Shown in pieces: positions 1 to 6,889 of a stretch of DNA of 54,629 nt. The DNA is from Oscillospiraceae bacterium. GTDB taxonomy: Bacteria > Bacillota > Clostridia > Oscillospirales > Oscillospiraceae. The stretch lies in assembly GCA_910575815.1 (NCBI GenBank), contig CAJTFN010000024.1, positions 1-54,629 on the forward strand, in the 5' to 3' direction. The notes under the pieces are model-generated. The model saw only the letters and a program-made list of their open reading frames with translations, was not told the DNA's origin and searched no databases. Position numbers and translations under genes: made by a program. The first letter of the stretch is position 1; each line of letters begins with the position of its first letter.

Positions 1-257
1 CTTCGGCATGAGCTGCTCTTCAAGAGCAGATACCCATTCCGGGCCAAATATCTTTTGGCTGATGATTTACGCAATATTTGGCCCGTCCTTATTGTCGCAA
101 ACTTCTTGTACTCTTCGGGTGACAGCAGGTTTTTGAAATGCTCTACTATGCCGTCGATTTTATCATTAAGAGCGGTACGTTCAGGATTGTATACGCGCTT
201 GCGTTCCCACGGGCTGAGATTGCCATAATAGAGTTCCCGCACCATGGATTCCCTCAT
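1..257 (-). CDS. DUF6809-like protein, second of a pair, partial at window edge
   Basis: Starts with ATG at 257, overlapping the stop of the upstream gene as ATGA, so the two are translationally coupled. The first 55 or so residues (beginning MRESMVRELYYGNLSPWERK) resemble short conjugative-element proteins of the DUF6809 type. The reading frame is open to the window edge. After about residue 55 the sequence stops looking like the family and runs through two inverted repeats (13-29 and about 42-86), so the gene may already be truncated by other element DNA. No biochemical function is known. Confidence 0.5.
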   Translation of the reverse strand, partial: MRESMVRELYYGNLSPWERKRVYNPERTALNDKIDGIVEHFKNLLSPEEYKKFATIRTGQILRKSSAKRYLARNGYLLLKSSSCR

Positions 258-526
258 AGAACATCCTCCTTGCCCTTAATCAGTTCCGCCATAAGCTGCG
301 CCCCGAAATGGAACGCAAAACGAAAGCGGTCAAAGTACATCATATCATCAACCTTGCTTCTGGTATCCAGGTATGCGTCCAGCAGGTCTTTTTGCTCGTC
401 CGTCATAGAAGCGGTGAGCAATTCCATATTTTCGCTTTTGATACGCGCCGTTCTGACAAACGGCGAGTCCTGCCCATGGATTTTCTCACGGGGCAGGTCA
501 TAAAGCATTTCCAGGATATTTTCCAC
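254..526 (-). CDS. DUF6809 family protein
   Basis: A 90-residue protein read from GTG at 526, chosen because the conserved part starts there (VENILEMLYDLPREKIHG) and a purine-rich AAAGGA lies upstream; an ATG at 583 would add an unconvincing extension. The motif FAFHFGAQLMAELIKGKED near the C-terminus is typical of small DUF6809 proteins found beside recombinases and relaxases in Clostridia elements. Function unknown. The stop overlaps the start of the next gene by ATGA, indicating an operon. Confidence 0.6.
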   Translation of the reverse strand: MENILEMLYDLPREKIHGQDSPFVRTARIKSENMELLTASMTDEQKDLLDAYLDTRSKVDDMMYFDRFRFAFHFGAQLMAELIKGKEDVL

Positions 527-669
527 GTTTGAACCGTCCTTTCCCTTTTTGTCCGATATTGCTTGAAAGGAAAGCTGACGCATGGTATAATATTTACGTC
601 ACTTTTGCCTTTTGGCAATAGTCGGCTGGGGAAGTGGCGTGATACTTTAGCGAGTGGGCGCCACTTCCT

Positions 670-849
670 TCATTTTTCTTGTAGGCTCTCATACAGACTG
701 TGAACGCCGCGTCGTAAAACCTCAGAGCGTGTGATATTGAGTTTTGCCATGCAATACTCAATCTTTTCCATTGTTTCTTTGTCCGCTCGTGTTTTAATCT
801 GAGTATCCAGCGGTTTCTCTGGATGAGGGCCCGGTTTTTTTCGTGCCAA
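670..849 (-). CDS. Ribbon-helix-helix (CopG/Arc-type) DNA-binding protein
   Basis: A 59-residue protein beginning at TTG (849) with a GGAGG nine bases upstream. After a basic N-terminus (ARKKPGPHPEKPL) it has a strand-helix-helix pattern: DTQIKTRADKETMEKIEYC, then LNITRSEVLRRGVHSLY. This fits small RHH regulators or relaxosome accessory proteins. It lies just downstream of the relaxase gene on the same strand, so a role in mobilization or in regulating the mob genes is a reasonable inference. The true frame differs from a longer overlapping frame at 594-875, which lacks family features. Confidence 0.65.
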   Translation of the reverse strand: MARKKPGPHPEKPLDTQIKTRADKETMEKIEYCMAKLNITRSEVLRRGVHSLYESLQEK

Positions 850-928
850 ACAACTTCACCTCCAACTCGGGGCACAAGTTAATTTTGCAACTTGGGCCCC
901 AAATTGTCAACACCCATTTTCACCAGCT

Positions 929-2335
929 TTATAGAACGATACCCTGCGCCCTGCGTGGTTGCTGTTCCCGCTGTTCCTGCCGCATGATACTGTAAACGCT
1001 CCTGCGGATTTGTTCCGCTTCCTTTACCTCGTCTTTGAGAGCAAGATACCGCTGGTTGAGCGTTTTCCGTTCGGCGGTCAGCTTGGCATACTCCGCTTTC
1101 CATGCCTTTACTGGCAGGGCGGTCTTGCCGTTCATCACGCTTTTGAGATAGTCATGCGCCGCTATGAATAGGTCCTTTTCCGTATCCGTCAGCGGCTTTT
1201 TCCCCTTGTACTTGAAATAAATCTCGGCCTGCTCGATGCGCTTTTTCAGAGTGGCAAGCCGCCGCTCAACGGGTTTCAGCTTATCCCGAATGTCCAACTG
1301 TTCCCCTATCATGGACGAAAACTTTTCATCCAGTCCGGCCATATCCATAATGTCATTGGCTTGGAGAAATTTGAGCATTTTCGCCGCGTCCTTGAGATTA
1401 TAGATAGATTGCGAATGCTGTGATTTCCCCGCCTGGGCCTTGCGCGTCAGAATGGCCTGGATATAGTCCGCAAGATTGGGCGGTTCGGTGTTGGCGGCTT
1501 CTTCCTTCAGCCAGTCCTGCAACTTCCCGATACGCGCTTTCAGTTGCCGGAGCTTCTGGTTTGTCACTTCGATTTCCCGGTTTATATCGCCGCGTTCGGT
1601 GCGGATACCGCGTTTCTCCATAGCGGAAGCGGCAACGCCTAAATGGACGGTGGGAATTTGGTCTGTCCCTTGCCGTTCATAACTGCGGTGGTCGATACGC
1701 TCAGTGTGTCCGTTCTGCTCCAACGCCCGGTTGCAGAGTTCAGCCCATGCCGTCCTCCATTCCTCGGCTTTCGTCTGCTCGTTCCAGTCGGTAGACGGGA
1801 TAGAGCTGCACTTGTATTGACGCTTTTTCGGGTCATAGATTTTCTTCCCGGCCCGGTCGAGAATGTACTCCTTTTTCTGCTTCGCACCCCATGTGCCGTC
1901 CTGCTCAAATGGGCGCATAGTCAGCATGATGTGGGCATGGGGGTTGCCGTCACCTTTGTCGTGCAGGCATACGTCGGCGCACATCCCCGCATTGACAAAC
2001 TGCGCCTTTACATACTCGCGGACAAGAGAAATGCCCTGCTCCCTTGTCAGTTCACGGGGCAGGGCAATCTCAATTTCTCGCGCAAGCTGGGCGTTCTTCG
2101 CTTTCTCGATTTTCTCCACGGCGTTCCACAAAACCGCCCGGCCGGAAAAACCGGCAGGGGCAAAGTCAGGCAGTAAAATCTCGGTGTGGACGATACCGCC
2201 CTTGTGGGTGTAGTCGTGGGTTATCCCGTCAAATTCGCTGGTGATGTTCTCGCCGCTCCGGTAAGCAGCGGCGGCAACGGCGGATTTGCCCTTGCCCCTG
2301 CTGATAACCTTGATACTGCAATGGTAAATCGCTAT
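929..2335 (-). CDS. mobA: MobA/MobL-type relaxase (MobQ family), apparent ATA start
   Basis: Relaxase that would nick oriT and lead the strand during conjugative mobilization. Coding similarity begins at 2335: (I)AIYHCSIKVISRGKGKS, then SAVAAAAYRSGE, the usual N-terminal motif of MobA/MobL proteins. The metal-binding HxH motif is in GNPHAHIMLTMRPF. The C-terminal half is coiled-coil rich and ends ARRAQGIVL. About 468 residues, a normal length. The codon where relatives start with ATG is ATA, preceded by GGAGG with seven bases of spacing; the next in-frame standard start (TTG at L-WNAVEK) would remove the catalytic N-terminus. The gene is therefore either initiated at AUA or inactivated by a G to A change. 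Confidence 0.85.
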   Translation of the reverse strand: MAIYHCSIKVISRGKGKSAVAAAAYRSGENITSEFDGITHDYTHKGGIVHTEILLPDFAPAGFSGRAVLWNAVEKIEKAKNAQLAREIEIALPRELTREQGISLVREYVKAQFVNAGMCADVCLHDKGDGNPHAHIMLTMRPFEQDGTWGAKQKKEYILDRAGKKIYDPKKRQYKCSSIPSTDWNEQTKAEEWRTAWAELCNRALEQNGHTERIDHRSYERQGTDQIPTVHLGVAASAMEKRGIRTERGDINREIEVTNQKLRQLKARIGKLQDWLKEEAANTEPPNLADYIQAILTRKAQAGKSQHSQSIYNLKDAAKMLKFLQANDIMDMAGLDEKFSSMIGEQLDIRDKLKPVERRLATLKKRIEQAEIYFKYKGKKPLTDTEKDLFIAAHDYLKSVMNGKTALPVKAWKAEYAKLTAERKTLNQRYLALKDEVKEAEQIRRSVYSIMRQEQREQQPRRAQGIVL

Positions 2336-2413
2336 GGGCTGTCCTCCTTCCTGCTAGTCGTTCCTCCGTCCTTTTGTGCCGAGAGGCACAAAACGCCGTC
2401 TGCAAGACCGCAC

Positions 2414-2461
2414 ATACCACATTCATGTGGTATATAAGTGCGCCCTTACTTTCAGTAAGGG
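2414..2461. other. Candidate oriT with MobQ-type nic core
   Basis: Two hairpins flank the sequence TAAGTGCGCCCT at 2435-2446 on the plus strand: a 9-bp palindrome at 2414-2433 (ATACCACAT, 2-base loop) and an 8-bp hairpin at 2443-2461 (CCCTTACT). The core strongly resembles the nic region of RSF1010/pSC101-type (MobQ) origins of transfer. It sits about 80 bp upstream of the relaxase gene, and nicking on this strand would transfer the relaxase gene last, as is usual. Confidence 0.7.
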
Positions 2462-2467
2462 GGGAAG

Positions 2468-2866
2468 TCAGTCAGCACCTTCCGCGCCCCCGGCCCGGTC
2501 TGCGCCTGTGCCGCTCTGCGGCCCGGTACGGGCAGGAGAGGGCGAGGGCTGGGGGTCTGCCTGCGCCGTCCCGCCCGCGTGGATCGCCGCGCCCGTGGCG
2601 GTGCTCTGGGCTGTCAGTTCGTCCAACAGCCTGCGCCCGGATTCGGCGGCTGCGGTCTGTTCCAGGAACATCTTGAATTGTTCGTCTGTAAGCTGGACGG
2701 TTTCGGGCAAAAGACGCTCGAAAAGCCCCATGCGCTTGCAAAGGCGTTTCTTCCGCTCTGTGCGCTCCTGCTCTTTCTGCTGTTGAAGCAGCTTCTTTCG
2801 CTGGTTTTCAAGCTGGGTCATTTGCAGTTCAATGTCCGCGATTTTCTCCGCTTTGCTCTTTGCCAT
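2468..2866 (-). CDS. DUF3847 domain-containing protein
   Basis: 132 residues starting MAKSKAEKIADIELQMTQLE with an AGGAGC ribosome site upstream. The first 70 residues are a highly charged helix (KIADIELQMTQLENQRKKLLQQQKEQERTERKKRLCKRMG is interrupted only by charged residues) followed by GLFERLLPETVQLTDEQFKMFLEQT, the pattern of DUF3847 proteins found next to MobA relaxases in Firmicutes elements. The C-terminal tail is low-complexity, rich in Ala, Gly and Pro. Likely a relaxosome or mobilization accessory protein by position; function not established. Confidence 0.75.
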   Translation of the reverse strand: MAKSKAEKIADIELQMTQLENQRKKLLQQQKEQERTERKKRLCKRMGLFERLLPETVQLTDEQFKMFLEQTAAAESGRRLLDELTAQSTATGAAIHAGGTAQADPQPSPSPARTGPQSGTGADRAGGAEGAD

Positions 2867-2972
2867 GTGTTCGGCTCCTTTCTGATGATGGATGGATAGG
2901 AATGGGATGAATGAACGGACGCAAACACGGCCCGCCGCTGTTCGGAAATGGGCCGCTGCCGCGTTCCGGTAT

Positions 2973-3140
2973 TCACTTGGGCCTGTCGGCTAATACCGCT
3001 TTTATCAATCTGTCCTGAAATGTTTCCTTGCTGTCGTGGTTGAAAAACACCTCGGTAATAATGGTCAGGCGGTCCGTGCGCCTTGTCAGAACGCCGTCCG
3101 GCTTTCGGGGTGTGGTGTGTCCTTCGGTGGCTTTTGTCAT
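2973..3140 (-). CDS. tnpW: TnpW family transposon-encoded protein
   Basis: A 55-residue protein starting at ATG 3140 (MTKATEGHTTPRKPDGVLTR) behind an AGGAGC site and ending VLADRPK. The features GVLTRRTDRLTIITEVFFN and SKETFQDRLIKAVL match the short TnpW proteins that accompany TnpX-type recombinases in Tn4451-like clostridial elements. It is shorter than overlapping longer frames, which show no family features. Function unknown; the position between recombinase and mob genes is typical. Confidence 0.7.
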   Translation of the reverse strand: MTKATEGHTTPRKPDGVLTRRTDRLTIITEVFFNHDSKETFQDRLIKAVLADRPK

Positions 3141-3225
3141 TCAATCGCTCCTTTCGATTATGGCAGCAAAAAAAGAGATTTCCCGCAATCAGGAAACCTC
3201 TTTTCACTGTGGTGGATATTCGGTT

Positions 3226-4932
3226 TTAGGTGGGGGATACAGCGGCCTGCTGTTTCTTCCTTTCCCGATATTCTCGCGCTTTCTTGCGCTCATATTCGCG
3301 GCGTTCTTCGAGATGCTTGGCGCGGTACGCTTTCTTATATTCCCGATGGTAGGCAAGGTGTTTTTCGCGCTTGGCTTTTTCGATTTCCTCCCGCATTCGT
3401 TTACATTCTTCTTCCGTAGGCTCCAACTGTTCCGTCAGTTCATTTTCAAATTTGCCGATATAGTTAAAGTACACTTCCAAACGCTGTATGGCATGTATTG
3501 ACCCTTTCACATCACGCTCATGCACGACAATTTTGCTGATAAACTGGTTAATGACAGCAGGGGTGATTTCCTCAAAATTGCAGTAGCTTTCCACCAGACG
3601 GATAAACTTTTTTGCCCGTTGGTTGGCGTGTTCGTAGCTGGACAACTGCGCTCTGGTTTCTTCCATTTCCGCTTTTAACTGGTAGTATTCCTCCGAATAC
3701 TTTTGCGTCAACTGCTCGTATCGGTCCGGCTCGATAGCACCAAGGGCGTTGTCCTCATACAGCTTGTCCAGCACCTTTTCAATCTGTTCCAGCCTGTGCG
3801 TGATTTGCGGGATGCGCTTTTGCTGTTTCTTCACTTCGTCTGTCTGCTCTTTGGCAAGACTGCGGTTCACCAGTTCTTCAAATTCCGCTTTGTTTTCCAG
3901 AGAAAAACGGGCTATCCTCCACAAGACTTCTGTGATATTCTCCATGACCACGTCAACATCAACGTTGTGCGGCGAATTGCATTTGGGGTGTCTTGCCTTA
4001 CCTTTGGCGTACTCGCTGCAATAGGTAGTATAGCGATTACCGCTGCTTCTGCGGATAGTGCGAATGTGCATCTTTGAACCGCAATCTTTACAGTACATCA
4101 GGCCCGACAATGGATGAATGTACCCGTCCCCATTGGGCCGTCTGACTGGCGCATTTTCAAGTATGCGCTGGACGTTCTCAAAATCCTCGCGGCTGATAAT
4201 CGGCGCATGGACATTTTCGATTATCTGCCAATTACTTTTATCTACATAGTGTGAATGCTTATCCCGATAATGTGTGGTGGTTTTGAAGTTGACCACATCA
4301 CCGCAATACTCCTGCCTTGTAAGAATTGTGGTCAGGGTGCATTTATTCCAGTTATAACGGTTTTCCTCTTTCAGCGGCTTGGATTTCACTGTTCCCCGGT
4401 CATGCGCTTTCAGGTAAAAGGATGGCGTTAGGATTTGATGATCTTTCAGATAAACGGCGATTTGGTTTCTGTTCTGACCGCCTATGAAAAGGCTGTAAAT
4501 CAAACGGACAATTTCTGCGGCTTCTTGGTCTATTATCCAGTGGTCTTTATCGTTCGGGTCTTTCATGTAGCCGTAGGGGGCTTCTGTGGCAACGGGCTTG
4601 CCGCTTGCGCCCTTTGTCCTGATACCTGTTTTCACTTTCTTGCTGATGTCCCTTGCATACCACTCCGACATGATGTTGATGAACGGCGCAAATTCCAGCG
4701 TGTTTTGGTCTGCGCTGTCTATGCCGTTGTTGATAGCGATAAACCGCACATTGTTTCTGCGGAATGTCTCCATGGCGTTTCCGACCTGGAGATAGTCACG
4801 GCCCCAGCGGGTCATATCCTTCATAATCACAATGCCGATTTTGCCGTTTTCTACATCTTCCATCATCCGAACATAAGCGGAGCGGTCAAAAAATCTGCCG
4901 CTTTCGTCATCGTCGATGTAATGCCGGTTGCG
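3226..4932 (-). pseudogene. TnpX-like large serine recombinase lacking the catalytic N-terminus
   Basis: Homology starts near 4923 at HYIDDDESGRFFDRSAYVRM and continues through the rest of the resolvase fold (KIGIVIMKDMTRWGRDYL), the recombinase domain, the zinc ribbon (LMYCKDCGSKMHIRTIRR with a later Cys pair), a long coiled coil, and a basic tail ending QQAAVSPT. The first 60-70 residues, which should contain the nucleophilic serine, are absent; the upstream in-frame codons belong to another frame of a replication-initiator gene. It cannot catalyse strand exchange as it stands. The fusion point lies beside a perfect 28-bp inverted repeat. Confidence 0.85.
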
Positions 4933-5302
4933 TTGGATTTCCCGCCGTCGTTGGATAAACCGTTGTCGGGTTTTCCGACAACGGTTTATCCAACGACGGC
5001 GGCAAAGAAACAGGCTGTTCGTGGATGATGTACTCGTTGCTGCTGAACTTGCCGCTTTCGTCCGTGGTCTGGTGGCGCTCGATGTACCCGGCCCGCTCCA
5101 ATTCGTTGACGGCGGAACGAATAGCATCCTTGCTCTCCCGGTTGATATAGCACAGGCCGGACAGGGTGTAATCCCAATCTTCCGGGAGGCTAAGTATCTG
5201 CGACAGCAGGCCCTTGGCTTTCAGGGACAGGGATTTGTCCCGCAGGTGGTAGTTGGACATCACCGTGTACCCCTTGTTCCTCTCCACGCGGAACACTGGC
5301 AT
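4907..5302 (-). pseudogene. Replication-initiator/DUF6017-type HTH protein, N-terminal part only
   Basis: Starts at ATG 5302 (MPVFRVERNKGYTVMSNYHL) behind a GGAGCGG site. The winged-helix part (LKAKGLLSQILSLPEDWDYT) is nearly the same as in the intact homologue at 26624-27523. After about 105 residues it enters a Pro/Thr-rich stretch and stops at ALHRR, where the DNA switches to serine-recombinase sequence read in another frame. The C-terminal DUF6017-like half is missing, so the product is probably non-functional. Confidence 0.75.
4942..5002. repeat. Perfect 28-bp inverted repeat at the gene-fusion junction
   Basis: Arms 4942-4969 and 4975-5002 are perfectly complementary with a 5-base loop (GTTTT). 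It lies in the repetitive Pro/Thr-rich part of the truncated initiator gene, immediately beside its junction with the recombinase fragment. It may have stimulated the deletion or be the product of recombination between repeated codons. Confidence 0.9.
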
Positions 5303-5333
5303 GGTTCTCCGCTCCTTTCGGTGTCTGGACATG

Positions 5334-5372
5334 AAAAAACGCCGCAGACTTTTTTCAAAATCTGCGGCGTTT
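5334..5372 (-). terminator. Intrinsic terminator
   Basis: On the minus strand AAACGCCGCAGA and TCTGCGGCGTTT (12 bp) enclose a 12-base loop, and the descending arm runs into TTTTTTC. It separates the remnant at 5386-5525 from the truncated initiator gene. Confidence 0.8.
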
Positions 5373-5385
5373 GCCTGTCCCTACT

Positions 5386-5525
5386 CTATTCAGTTTTTGT
5401 GTTCCCACACTCCATATCAATGACGACTGAAACGGTGATATAGTCCTCAATGCGCTTATTGCGGAGTTTATCGCCCTCGGCGTCAAACACCACATGACGG
5501 GCAAAGTATTGGAAACACAGGATTT
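5386..5525 (-). pseudogene. Remnant of an element gene, C-terminal 45 codons
   Basis: Between the rlmD stop and the terminator, the minus strand encodes VEILCFQYFARHVVFDAEGD and then NKRIEDYITVSVVIDMECG before a TAG stop, in a frame different from rlmD and with no start codon of its own. It reads like the tail of a real protein cut by integration at the rlmD 3' end. I do not recognise the family. It gives about 140 bp of otherwise empty DNA a plausible origin. Confidence 0.5.
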
Positions 5526-6878
5526 CTACGAGTTTTCTCTTTGTAGCAACACAATAGTCTCCACATGCCGTGTCCCCGGGAACATATCCACGGCCGCCGC
5601 CCGGACGGCCCGGTAGCCCAACTCTGCGAACCGCTTCACATCCCGCCCCAGGGTGCCGGGGTCGCAGGAGACGTACACAATCCTTCCCGGTCCCATCGCC
5701 GCCGCCGAGGCGATGACCTCCGGGCTGAGCCCCTTCCGGGGCGGGTCCACCGTAATCACGTCCGGCCGCAATCCCTGAGACTCCAGCATGGCCGCCGTCT
5801 CCGCCGCGTCGCCGCAGAAAAACTCTACGTTCTTCACGCCGTTCCGCTCCGCGTTTTCCTTCGCGTCCCGGATGGCAGCGGGCACGATTTCCGCGCCGAT
5901 GGCCCGCTTTACCCGGCCCGCCAGGCAGAGGGTTATCGTTCCCGCGCCGCAGTAGAGGTCCAGGGCGGTCTCGCTCCCTGTCGCGGCGGCGAATTCCAGG
6001 GCTTTTCCGTAGAGCACCTCCGCCTGGTCCCGGTTCACCTGATAGAAGGAGGGGACCGACAGCTTGAATTCCAGGCCACACAGTGTGTCCATTAGGAAAT
6101 CCTGTCCCCAAAGGGTCCGGTACTGGTCTCCCAGGATTACGTTGCCCCGCTTGGTGTTTGCGTTCAGCACCACGCCCACGGTTTTCGGCGCTGCGGCCAG
6201 GACCAGAGCGGCCAGCTCCGCCTCCCGGGGGGCCTTCCGCCCATTGACGACCACACAGCAGAGGCTTTCCCCCCGGCGGTTTGTCCGCACGTAGACATGG
6301 CGGACCAGCCCCTTGCCGGTGCGTTCGTCGTAGGCGGGAATGTGATAGCGCTTCATCCAGCCTCCGACGGCCTGGGCGGTCCGGTCACAGACCTCCGGCT
6401 GAAGAAGGCAGCGGTCTACGGGAACCACCTGGTGGGTCCGAGCCCGGAAGAAGCCGGTTTCCCCATGAGGGCCTACAGGGTATTGGCATTTGTTCCGGTA
6501 GTGGTCCGGGTTTTTCGCCCCCAGGATTTCCTCCACCGGAACCCCGGAGCCCCCGATCCGGGTCAGGGCGTCCTGAACCCGCCGGTGCTTAGCCCAGAGC
6601 TCCTCCGTATAGGAGAGATGGCGGAAGTCACAGCCGCCGCACTTCCCGTAGTAAGAACAGTCAGGGGCCGTCCGCTCCGGAGAGGGGGTTTGAACACGCA
6701 CAAGCTCCCCCAGGGCGTGGGTCTTCATGACCCGGTCGATTTTAAAATCCACGGTCTCGCCCCGGATAGCCCGGGGCACGAAGACCACGGCGCCGTCCAG
6801 ACGGACGACGCCATAGCCTTCGCTGGAATAGCCCTCGACGAGGGCGGTGTGCCTTTGCCCTATCTTCAAAATTTCCAT
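5526..6878 (-). CDS. rlmD: 23S rRNA (uracil-C5)-methyltransferase RlmD/RumA
   Basis: S-adenosylmethionine-dependent methylation of a uracil in 23S rRNA. An N-terminal TRAM-like domain (residues about 5-60) is followed by the iron-sulphur cysteines CSYYGKCGGC and the methyltransferase core: SAM-binding DLYCGAGTITLCLA, then VDPPRKGL and the catalytic-cysteine motif SCDPGTLGRD, ending HVETIVLLQRENS. About 450 residues, full length. ATG at 6878 (MEILKIGQRHTAL) is preferred because the ATG at 6902 lies inside the preceding gene; neither has a strong ribosome site. It follows the MBL gene by 11 bp, probably cotranscribed. Element A is inserted directly after it. Confidence 0.93.
   Translation of the reverse strand: MEILKIGQRHTALVEGYSSEGYGVVRLDGAVVFVPRAIRGETVDFKIDRVMKTHALGELVRVQTPSPERTAPDCSYYGKCGGCDFRHLSYTEELWAKHRRVQDALTRIGGSGVPVEEILGAKNPDHYRNKCQYPVGPHGETGFFRARTHQVVPVDRCLLQPEVCDRTAQAVGGWMKRYHIPAYDERTGKGLVRHVYVRTNRRGESLCCVVVNGRKAPREAELAALVLAAAPKTVGVVLNANTKRGNVILGDQYRTLWGQDFLMDTLCGLEFKLSVPSFYQVNRDQAEVLYGKALEFAAATGSETALDLYCGAGTITLCLAGRVKRAIGAEIVPAAIRDAKENAERNGVKNVEFFCGDAAETAAMLESQGLRPDVITVDPPRKGLSPEVIASAAAMGPGRIVYVSCDPGTLGRDVKRFAELGYRAVRAAAVDMFPGTRHVETIVLLQRENS
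5543..5567 (-). other. Candidate attachment site in the rlmD (rumA) 3' end
   Basis: The minus strand here reads CATGTGGAGACTATTGTG followed by TTGCTAC, coding for the conserved HVETIVLL end of RlmD. The 3' end of rumA/rlmD is an established target of serine-recombinase ICEs in Firmicutes, with related RTGGAG...GTGTT sequence. Element A begins right after this end. The other attachment half is outside the window. Confidence 0.5.
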
Positions 6879-6889
6879 ATATCCGGCGT

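Larger units (their letters stand above)
1..5525. mobile_element. Element A: degraded integrative/mobilizable element at the 3' end of rlmD
   Basis: Everything left of the rlmD stop codon is mobile-element material on the minus strand: DUF6809-like genes, an RHH protein, a MobA-type relaxase with an oriT candidate, DUF3847, TnpW, a truncated large serine recombinase and a truncated replication initiator. The right limit is put at the rlmD stop, since the next bases on the minus strand encode an element remnant out of frame with rlmD. The left end lies outside the window. Recombinase and initiator are fused by a deletion, so autonomous excision is unlikely; mobilization by another element through oriT remains conceivable. 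Confidence 0.75.

Noticed and set aside
2229..2426. Short peptide starting inside the oriT candidate
   Set aside because: Out of frame with the relaxase and without a good ribosome site.
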